Assembly (NCBI GenBank): GCA_963978905.1
Contig: OZ022259.1
Location: 31,287,994-31,351,993, forward strand
Length of the DNA: 64,000 nt
Direction: 5' to 3'
Source: Trichostrongylus colubriformis
Lineage: Eukaryota; Nematoda; Chromadorea; Rhabditida; Trichostrongylidae
The notes beneath the pieces were generated by a model that saw only the letters and a list, made by a program, of their open reading frames with translations, made no database searches and was not told where the DNA came from. Below are positions 44,621-53,112 of the stretch, one piece after another. The position numbers were made by a program, and so were the translations under genes. How positions within the stretch are numbered: the stretch's first letter is position 1; every line of letters begins with the position of its first letter.

Positions 44621-45813
44621 AAATGTATTCTCAGCTCTCACTTTCTCCATGTCCCTCCATTGCCGTTGTGTGACATCCGTTTGCGCTCTGGCCGACTGGG
44701 TGTAGACGCATGACGGGGAGTTGTCATCAACGGCACCCTTCGCGATAACTTACAATTCCGTTTACATGCGCGAGCAGATGGTTTTCCACAACTGCAAAGG
44801 TGTACTTTCAGGGCAACGCTGGGGTAAGGAAGCCGTAAGTGAGATGGCCCCCACGGCTTAAGATGGCCGACACCCGCCATTAACTTGACTAGCGGATCGG
44901 CAGTGGTAACTTCTGGAAGAAAGAGGCATGCCATTAATCGTCTGAATATAGGATGGACAGAATCTTGGTAGTGAAGCCAGGGGTATGAGGGGAAAAGGTA
45001 GTATCAATGAATTTTGGGTGATAAAATCAAGTCAAAACTTTTCGCACGCCTGCATTCGGGCTGAGATCTCGTCCACACCAAGGCCAGAAAGACCATATTT
45101 CCAGTATTTTCGAAGAGTTTTTTGAAGTTTTTTTTTTCTACTCTTATTCGTCAACACCCCTTAAATCACTCTGAGACTGCTGACCCACGAAGATTGTCAT
45201 GAATTGCGCCTTCAATAATAATCTTTTATAACCAGCTCCGTGAACCTCTTTAGCAAGCATCCATAGGTTTCTACAGGCAAATTTCTCTCCTGTCATCGAA
45301 GTTTTCATGCAGAAAATGCAGTGTGCCACCGACGTGCTAATTCCACAATGTACCACGTCAAATGATTCCTGCCGAAAGCAATGTTATCAAATTTCCATGC
45401 TTTTAAACCGTAGTAAGGCTGCGTTCATAGTTTTGGACTTTGGGGAAAAGCATTAGATAGGTATCGATTGGAAGGATTGCGGAATTTGCGGAATTGCGGA
45501 AATGCAGATTGGAAAAGCATTAGTTACATATTGATTTCCCTGTCACGAAGAGGCGAGAGGTTAGAGAAACCGCGATCCGGGAAGTGCTCTCATCTCCACA
45601 TATTCCACGACATCGCTTTTCCGTGAATTCCACAATACTCCAGCTGTTGTGGAAGGACTAGGGGTGGTGCGCCGTGGTTCGTGTTCGTTTCCCGTGCCTT
45701 TCTCCGTGAGTGTGTCACGACAAAAGGAGTCGAGTCGAATCGGAGATGAGTGGTAAGATTCAGTTAATGCTCTTAATCAACAAAATCGTTGCGAAAATTG
45801 TGTCGAGGGTGCT

Positions 45814-45994
45814 GCGGTAGGCGGTGTTCATACTCAGCGACAACAGGGCGTGGTTGCCTTTGCAGGTAGCGGGGCGAGTAGCACGGCAGAGGTGCAGAGA
45901 CGGCGCAGGCAATGAGGCGAGGTGGCCAGGCACGGAAGCAGAGACACGCAGCCACGTTCTGTCGCCGGCACCGCAGAGTATGGACGCGGTCGTA
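45814..45994. repeat. Foldback family A, copy
   Basis: GCGGTGTTCATACTCAGCG at the left pairs with CACCGCAGAGTATGGACGCGG at the right. The centre has GCAGAGACACGCAGCCACG. Confidence 0.8.
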
Positions 45995-46262
45995 AAGACT
46001 GATTCTACTATCGATACTTTCTCCGCAGCCAGCATAATTGCTGGGGTGATCGTCAAAGTGAGGTTCCCAAGCGAATTGCTTCTCTCTGACGATCAGTCGT
46101 CGGCTTGATTCATCATTCTCATCATTCTCGAATTTTTAATATAGTGCTGCCTTATTCAGAAGTCGAGTGCACGACTTGCCTCAGAAGATAACCGCCACAT
46201 TGACCGAAATGTCGTGGAGATCACGACCCTTGTCATCACATGATACTGTAGCTATAGTAAAT

Positions 46263-46449
46263 TTTGATATTTTGATTTTTGATAACTCCGTTTATCGCCG
46301 CAGCTCGCGATGCGAAAGTTGCTACAAGGATGCTGAGTTATGGGCAAAAGCTTCGGTGTCGGACGGGACTCGAACCCGCAAGGATGAGGTGCGGGTTCGA
46401 GTCCCGTCCGACACCGAAGCTTTCGCCCACAACTCAGCATCCTTGTAGC
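46263..46449. repeat. Inverted SINE family 2 dimer forming a 60-bp hairpin
   Basis: Arms 46321-46380 and 46390-46449 are inverted copies with 58 of 60 positions paired and a 9-nt loop. Each arm is the T-arm plus tail of SINE family 2 (GGGTTCGAGTCCCGTCCGAC ... GCCC.(T/C)AACTCAGCATCC). The whole insertion is flanked by the 13-bp direct repeat AGCTATAGTAAAT (46250-46262 and 46450-46462), as expected of a target-site duplication from LINE-mediated insertion. The A-rich 46263-46290, read on the minus strand, could be the SINE tail. Long frames crossing it are artefacts. Confidence 0.88.
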
Positions 46450-46937
46450 AGCTATAGTAAATGTTTGGGGAAAGATGCTCATCGAATGTTATGGGAAAGC
46501 TCGCGACGACGAGTTCAGAAAACATTTATAAGCGCGTATAAAAGCGCGTAACCAAATAACTAAAGTCAGTTCGCCTTCGTAGCCAGCTCAGTCGCTAGCT
46601 TTTCCAGTTTTTTACATTCTTTCCTGATCGACGGTTTTCAAGATTGATAGAGAGTCAAGTTCTCTTGAGAATTGCTCAAGTATCAACTTTGCTGTCGTCA
46701 CTTGTATTGTTGTGATAAAAGATTTAGTTGGAGGTGTGCTGTTCGTACGGCAAGAATTAGCCGCGTGGCACCGAAAGGTTTTGGTGAGCTACCAAACGAG
46801 CAACCCCCCAAATACACGAAATATTATTTTCGAATTCTGAAGCAAACCTGCACAGAGGGACCTTTTAGCTTCCAATTGAAACCTAAGGGCAGGATTGTAG
46901 TGCCACACCTGCCACACTAACAGAATGGTAGTATCTA

Positions 46938-47536
46938 CAGGTGCTGGAAAACCACGGTGGTAACATAATGGATTGTTTTGACGCGGGAGGTTACCTCTTT
47001 ATTGGCTCCACTTTGGGATAATCGCGCTTAGTCAAAGGAACAAGTCCATACACCCTTAACTGGAAAGGCAAATAGACGGGCCAAGGGATTATTCCACAAA
47101 GTCAACGTGGTGCACCGCCTCAACACGGCAAATCGCAGTTTCATTACCCTCGTTTGCAAAGTTGCTAAGGTGGGGTCTGTTCACACTGAGTAGACACGGC
47201 GGACCATAACATCGTTGTCCGGGCAGCAGAGCCTCAGTTTCTGACAAGGATTGGACGACACTTTTCAGGACACCTTACAACGAGAGACCTACTACGAGAG
47301 CTTGACTTGTTGCTTTGGGCAGACGCTGATACAGTAAGTGTGTAAAGCTTGACGGCGCCGACTAACGGCTTCATATTCTCATAATTATGAGAGTAGCGAG
47401 TCGCAGTTTGCTTCTGCTTACAGAGGGACATTACAGAAATATTTTGTCCCATTAGTTCGATTTCTTTCACTACTCTCTGTTTTGTATACTTGGCGAATGT
47501 GGGCCATGGCCAAAGTGACTTGTTGGCACCGTGTGT
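46938..47536 (+). mobile_element. TA-flanked Tc1/mariner-like element, diverged copy 3
   Basis: Aligns with copy 2 at 12627-13361: GCCTCAACACGGCAAAT, TACCCTCGTTTGCAAAGTTGCT, and CTGTTTTGTATACTTGGCG followed by GGCACC at the end. Ends are eroded (CAGGTGCTGG against CAGGGGGTGCC). TA pairs at 46936-46937 and 47537-47538 are consistent with the target. 599 bp, so internally shortened. Confidence 0.7.
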
Positions 47537-47552
47537 ACTCTTGCGAAAACTT

Positions 47553-47719
47553 AGGCCGCGTTCATACCTCGTGGTGCCGGCGGCAGGACGTGGCTGCGTG
47601 TCTCTGCGTCTCCGCCTATACCATCCTGTCTCGTTGTCTGCGTCGTCTCGACATCTCCCCAATGCCGCTCTGCCTAGTTGACTGTGAACGCAGTCACGCC
47701 CAAGTATGATCGCGGCCTT
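47553..47719. repeat. Foldback family A, copy
   Basis: TAGGCCGCGTTCATACCTCG at the left pairs with CAAGTATGATCGCGGCC at the right. The centre has GTGTCTCTGCGTCTCCGCC. It starts 16 bp after the preceding mariner-like element. Confidence 0.85.
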
Positions 47720-47885
47720 GGGCCGTCGTCAGACTTCGCGATTTTGCGACTCTGCGATTTTGCGTGCTGCGGTGTCCTCCACACGCGAAGCTGCGGCAAT
47801 GCAATCATCTTAAGGTCGCAACGCGTGCGAAATGCAACGCTGCAAAATAGCAGAACCGTAAAATTCGAAGTCTGGCGGCGGCCTA
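47720..47885. repeat. Foldback family B, copy 2
   Basis: GGGCCGTCGTCAGACTTCGCG at the left pairs with CGAAGTCTGGCGGCGGCC at the right, with CGATTTTGCG / CGCTGCAAAATAG inner arms as at 27256-27403. It abuts the preceding family A foldback. Confidence 0.82.
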
Positions 47886-50229
47886 ATCACGATTGTACAG
47901 CGATCACCAGCGTCCGTCGTCGTATGCGTTTCCCTCGACGTCTTCGTCAGTGTCGACGTTTCCGTCGGGTCAAACGCGCTTTTGTCAAATGCTAGGAAGA
48001 CGGTGTTAAATTTCCGCTGATCATCTAAACTTCGATGAAATTCATTTTAATACATCCTTTCTAGTAGGTGCAACAAGGTCACTACCGTAGCACGCTGTAG
48101 ACACAGTTCATCCTTTCAGGCGATCTCATGGAAGTTATTGGCCATCTTCCTTGAAAAAAAACTGGGTAGCTCCTTTTCGAAATGTGAACGACGTCCGGTG
48201 CGCGAAGACTTCCAAGTGCAAATCGCTTCTTTCAAACCCGCGAACCACCAATGTATAGCCAATTTATATGTAACGTCTCTTATGTAGGCGATGCAGATAT
48301 CAGCGGTTCCAGCAGCGCTGGCCCATATGAAGGGCAAGGAATGGCAGGTGTCAAAAATGGTTGTTGCAGCTTTACCCTGCTCTCTGTACTTTGTACCCAG
48401 ATACTGCTCAAGTCGACAAGCTGAATTGTGGAGCAGAAAAAGCACTGCTTAATGGTATGCGCAAGTTACAGGATCAGGCATTCACCGGATTTCCACGCTC
48501 CAAAAAAAAGCGCTTCTGCTATGTTCCTTTCAATATTTATCCAGTCAACTATCAAGTTCCCAATAGAGTTCCTTTGTTCGATCATGATAATATGAAGGCT
48601 TTTGAATGCGTTATGTGACTCTCGCACCTCATGAGAACTACTAGTAGGAGTCAGTGGTGCAGCGGTAAGCTTCAGGCCTCATGGGTATCACGCCATTAGC
48701 GCAATCTTAATGAGGACAGACTTTAGACATTGCTCTTCATAGGGTAAAGGAAGAGAAGATGATCGCAGGTCCAAATGTTCATTCAACCGGAAGAAACCGA
48801 GTCAAGGGTTAAGGGTACCCTTTTTATACAACTCACTTAGCTTGGGTGGGGTGGGTGTGTGGCCATTGGTGAACTTTCGCTTCGCGGCGTCGCACTGGTG
48901 CTGTCTGTACGACTTACCGCAGTTCTTTAGAATTCCGCTCAAGAAGGGACAGTTGACTGGTACCGTGAAGGACCTTCAAACATTGCAGGTTGGACTTCGG
49001 AAGTTCGCCTATGTTGTTGTCGGTGTATCTCTACAGATAAAGCTGCATATGACTCACATCCGCCGCAGGCGGCGCGCAAAAATTCGACCAATCGCCACAC
49101 ACCCAGGTGGGGTAGTGACATGACCGCTCCCACCACCCAACACTGCTCGAGGATAGAGCTAACCAGCTAAGTTGGTACCATGCTTGTAATTCGATGGAGA
49201 AATCTCAGAAAGCGACTGTATTGTTATCGTATTTTTAATAGCACCAAGCTATTAAGTCACTCCTCGTCATTAAAAAAGTCTGAAGTTAATCTCTTCTAGC
49301 AATCATGACACCAATTTACCAAAATTTTCACAAATGGGCACGAAGTGTGGTAACTCGTCTGAATGGAGGCGTTTTGACATCCGGAGTGATCGTCTCAAAA
49401 AATGCGATATGACGCGCATCCTGTTCCAATTGATCTGTAGCTAACATCATGATAGCCTGGGTATATCCATCAAAGAAAACTCCAAGCAATACTTTTGCTC
49501 ATGCTTTGTACACGATTAACGATCAGATTATTAACGACAGACGCTATTCAAGGAATGCCCATTTGTCAAATCCATTGAAGCTTAACAGCTGAGACGTTTG
49601 GCGGGATTCATGGATAAGGAAAAAGTGATGTGTTTTGGTGTTCAGACAAATCGCGTGATTCAAATGCAAAGAAATGTGACGTCATATTATGCAATGCAAT
49701 TAAAATTTATGTACAGAAAACAACACCCAATATTTATAGATGGAAGAATAGCGCTCATCTGTGTTAACGTCACTGCATTTTGCATTTACCTAAAAGCTAA
49801 CGACAACCGACGAGGAGTTGCCGCTACGAATGAGATCGCGTGAAGAAAACAAAAAAGAGAGACCGGGTGAATGTTCAGATGATTAATGCCATATCCGGCT
49901 GAGGAGCCTTTGGGCTCGAAGTTGTGAGCGCGGGGAAGATTCAGAATTTGAGACACTTTTCCTTGATCGATCCAACAGCCATGCGCGATCTGGAGTGTTG
50001 GATTCGATGGCACCTGAAACATCTTTCTCAATCTTATTGAAGTTCCTACTGGCTTATCAAACACCATTTGAAATTCGCGGGCAAAAGCATCCATTTTTTG
50101 TTTTCTGTCTGCGCCCTCTCTGAGTGGCTTACTCACTCGGCAGTGCTGACCCTTCCACTGGCTAAAACATAGGTTATAGACATCAGGAGGAGGGCAGTTT
50201 TGGTTTACGGTATGGGAGGACGGTGGCCA
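47886..50229. other. Interval without a confidently recognised gene
   Basis: An open plus-strand frame at 48361-48618 ends with a plausible protein-like stretch after a TTACAG acceptor (see findings). At 48645-48700 a sequence resembling a tRNA 5' half (GTCAGTGGTGCAGCGG) suggests SINE debris. Nothing else was recognised. Confidence 0.4.
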
Positions 50230-50640
50230 CAATGCACATACGGCACCTTGCCAAGACGTCGAAAGTAAATCCACTAGGTTTTAATTGTAAAAACACTTTT
50301 TTCTTACGCTTCCGCTTATTCTTCCTTGATTGTTTTACTTGTTTGCTGCTGTGTGTTGTTTCACTTATTCCACATCATCACCAATGAATGAAATACACTC
50401 AACGAGACAACAAATGACATCTCTACAGCGGACAACTCGGAAAGTCAGTGTGTTGATGCGGATGGGGAGCGAATACACACCACAGCGCCGCGCTTTTGGA
50501 TCCGGGTTTTCCCTCCGATTATCACTCCTACCTTTGAATATTCTTCACAAAATGATCATCTCTTTGCATCTTCCTCTTTCTTCGGACCCCTTACGGTTCC
50601 TTTAAGTGAACGTTGTCTTTATCCTCCGCGCTCTCGCCGG
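50230..50640 (+). repeat. Dispersed repeat R2, copy 1
   Basis: Aligns with 61400-61830 in inverted orientation. Shared blocks are CTACAGCGGACAACTCGGAA, the CGAATACACACC(A/G)CAGCG area, a GATTATC.CT segment and TTCGGACCCC. Spurious frames in both copies share the peptide EYTPQR because of the DNA homology. Confidence 0.75.
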
Positions 50641-51024
50641 TTGGAAAGAGATGCAGACCAGGGAGCAACGTTAAGTGTTCAGAGATACCGAAGAGGCGGT
50701 CATATTTCGGACTGAAAAAAGAGGGCTGATAAACCTATCTTTTTTCAGTGATTTCCGGAGTAATCAGGTATTTCAAGGAAGGAGATTCATTTTCAACGAT
50801 CGATAATCATACTTTATGGTAGGTTAGTTCACATAACTATTCCCAAACACAATGCGTGACCCTGACAGGAAATTCTTAATTTTTCATTCTATTTATTTAT
50901 CTTTATTCAGCATACCTAACAACTTACGCATCGCGGGCTGCGGCGATAATCAGCAGCTATTAAAAACCAAAAATATCAAAATCACTATCTACTCAATCCT
51001 TCAGCTTGTTCGATGCTGGTACTG

Positions 51025-51266
51025 GGGTGTGTACCCTTACGTCAGGAATTTGCAAGACGACGAGCGGCGTGCGACGCAGTGTGTGCGAGCTATGCGCGCG
51101 GCGGTAGTTGGGTCTCAGAACAATTATGTGGTAATGATAGGGGCGCGATACGCAGATGACTTGTACTCGCTCCGAGACCCAACAACATGGCACCTTTAGC
51201 TCGTCTGCATTGCTTTGCTTGCAACATGCGGCGGTGCGAAATCCTGACATAAGGGTACACATCCCA
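51025..51266. repeat. Foldback element related to family C
   Basis: GGTGTGTACCCTTACGTCAGGA at the left pairs with TCCTGACATAAGGGTACACA at the right, with TTGGGTCTC / GAGACCCAA near the centre. The stretch GTGCGACGCAGTGTGTGCGAGC resembles the arm of the element at 17711. Confidence 0.8.
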
Positions 51267-51356
51267 GATATTGGCCAACCGGCTCAAAACGTTATATGTG
51301 TGAGTCTGATCATTCGGGCAGATAAACCATTTAGAAGCGGAGCTAACGTGAAAGGG

Positions 51357-51466
51357 GTGTCAGTAGTGGAATGGATTAGCACCCATGCCTGGAAAGCATG
51401 AAATGCGGGTTCGAGTCCCGTCCGACACCGAAGCTTTTGCCCATAACTCAGCATACTTGTGACAAC
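51357..51466 (+). repeat. tRNA-derived SINE family 2 with intact cloverleaf head
   Basis: Bases 51357-51428 fold as a 72-nt cloverleaf: acceptor GTGTCAG/CCGACAC with one A:C mismatch, a 3-bp D stem, a perfect anticodon stem CATGC/GCATG with loop CTGGAAA (anticodon position GGA, 51391-51393), a 4-nt variable loop and a T-arm GCGGG-TTCGAGT-CCCGT. The A box TAGTGGAATGG (51364-51374) and B box GTTCGAGTC (51409-51417) fit consensus. GGA would read serine, but serine tRNAs need a long variable arm. The head is followed by a tail (AAGCTTTTGCCCATAACTC...) shared with other copies. A SINE is therefore much more likely than a tRNA gene. It overlaps the 3' end of the minus-strand prepropeptide gene. Confidence 0.75.
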
Positions 51467-53093
51467 GTATCACGGGATTTATATTTTCCCCTATCCCCGT
51501 GGAAGTATTCTTGAGTTCAAAAGACCCACCAATCAACTCGTTCTCGTATTCGTTCGTTTCAAGTTCCGGAATCTTAACGTAGACTGCTTCACTGAGAAGA
51601 TCTCCTCGTTTCAACGGTGGTTCCCTGAGTGGAATTCGATCGGACAGTTGAGAGCTGGTAGCCGGGTAAACGTAGGCATCACGTTTGTCTCCTCTTTTCA
51701 AAGGTGGCTCCTTGATAAGCGTAGGAATTGAGAACGGATCAATCCCTGAAACGACTTCATAGTCCAACGTTCAACAAACAAACAATGGCATCGTTTTAGT
51801 AACCGAAAGCCCCTCAGAGCATTCGGGTAATTCAATCCCTTCCTGCTCCCACTAACCTCTTTTTATCAACGGAGGCTCACGTACTAGCCGTTTTTGAGTC
51901 TCTTCAGATGTTGGATATTCATTTGCATAGAGAAATCCCTGACCACCTGGAACAAGTAAAACGATAATATTACTACAGAAGAAAATGAAAAATGGAAGAA
52001 TCATAGTACAGTAGACGGTGCTATCGCTACGATGGGGACATCCTACTATGGACCCTATTTTTACCTGAACCAGGAAAGGGAAAAGAGCCCTTTCTTCTCC
52101 TTTGAGGCTAAGGCAAAATTATACTCCTGAATGAGCAGAGTGACCTCACAACAATTCCTTCAGAGGTACGCATAGATGGAACTTTTTCAGAGATGTCCCC
52201 CCCCCCCCCACCGCCGCATTGCGAGAGCACCAAGTAGACATTCAATAAACATGGAAAATATCCAGTAAACAGTGATGGGTAAACGTCCGCCCTTTGATAA
52301 TGAAAATGCTGATGAGCTCATAACTGCTAATCAGGTTGTAGATGACGTCATCCTTTCCCTTCATAGCCTATTTGATTAGACATAGTTCGTACTTAAAACT
52401 CGTCCTTCATCAGCGATGAGTCACAGGAGCCAAAAACCTTTCGGGAACAGGTATCTCTTAATCCCCTTTCGGGTAGGTTTTTCACCCAGAATCAAGGGTG
52501 GATTTCAAGGAAAGGGTCTGCGTCGAGGCCCAGCCCCTTCCTCTATTTTAATGGGTTTCGATATAATCTTTAGCCACTTATACATAGTAGCCTGCATACG
52601 ACCTTTGGTGGCTATTCTCCATACCCCCGCATAATCCCCTCTCATATTACCCTCATCGTACGCGTGGGTGAGTGGGAGACCAAATCCTGAAAACATACAG
52701 GAAAAAGTACGTTTTCCCTTTGATACCCACTTAGAAGCCTGCTTCTCAACTCCCATACCCTGACTGAGAAAACTGCGGTGCAGAAGGGGTCAATGCGGTG
52801 TCGCGTCACACGATTCTTGACTTTGATTCCTAGAAGCGCGCGTCTTGCTTCGCGATCCCGCATAGGGTTGTGCTGCATTGCATCCAGTGACGTATGGTTC
52901 CCGTCCAGAGGGCCAAATAATACGTCTTTCTCCATGGTTCACGGAATTTTCTGGATCGAACCTGACCCTGTTCTTCTACTCCTGAGTTACATTGAGGTTG
53001 CTCACCTGGAAGCTGTGAGCCTAGTGAATTTCCGATGAATGTCGCCCCGGTTGAAATGCATAAAAGTGCAGATACTACTGACACAGAGTACAT
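51360..53093 (-). CDS. Candidate secreted prepropeptide (neuropeptide-like) with (R/K)EPPL-KR repeats
   Basis: Minus-strand exons are 53093-53006, 51946-51857 and 51745-51360, with matching phase 1 junctions (donors GTGAGC and GTTAGT; acceptors TTCCAG and TTTCAG). The ATG at 53093 follows GATTTCAG directly, a typical spliced-leader acceptor. The product is 187 residues. A signal peptide (MYSVSVVSALLCISTG) comes first. Then come dibasic KR sites at residues 48-49, 58-59, 76-77, 80-81 and 105-106, and three near-identical motifs just before KR: LVREPPLI, LIKEPPL and PLREPPL. This layout is that of a peptide precursor cleaved in the secretory pathway; I do not recognise the family. A frame-compatible optional 36-nt exon lies at 52686-52651 (TTTTCAG acceptor, GTAATA donor). 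The last ~34 codons read antisense through a SINE, so the true C-terminus is uncertain and a further splice is possible. Confidence 0.65.
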
Positions 53094-53112
53094 CTGAAAT
53101 CGGCCAGTTGCA
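53094..53112 (-). promoter_or_regulatory. Probable spliced-leader (trans-splice) acceptor of the prepropeptide gene
   Basis: On the minus strand the sequence CAACTGGCCGATTTCAG ends immediately before the ATG. Nematode SL acceptors commonly sit within a few bases of the start codon. A cis-splice from an unseen 5' exon is the alternative. Confidence 0.5.

Larger units (their letters stand above)
43030..46249. other. Repeat-bearing interval without a recognised gene
   Basis: Contains R3 (43490-43830), R1 (44140-44620) and foldback A (45814-45994). The remaining sequence has no recognisable coding motif. A small direct repeat (AAAAGCATTAG) occurs at about 45445-45515. Confidence 0.5.

Noticed and set aside
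46252..46551. Protein-like frames across 46252-46551 (RTRT / SDGTRTR peptides)
   Set aside because: They are translations of the SINE T-arm and its inverted copy, a known source of false proteins.
51357..51428. Functional serine tRNA
   Set aside because: It lacks the long variable arm of serine tRNAs, has an acceptor mismatch, and its tail is repeated elsewhere in the window.
52063..52106. Minus-strand segment between a CTTAG acceptor and a GTAAAA donor as an exon of the prepropeptide gene
   Set aside because: Its length of 43 nt would break the reading frame between the flanking exons.
52416..52510. Minus-strand NPPLILGEKPTRKG... frame as an additional exon of the prepropeptide gene
   Set aside because: An in-frame TGA lies immediately upstream with no AG acceptor between it and the frame, and the donor GTTTTT is poor.
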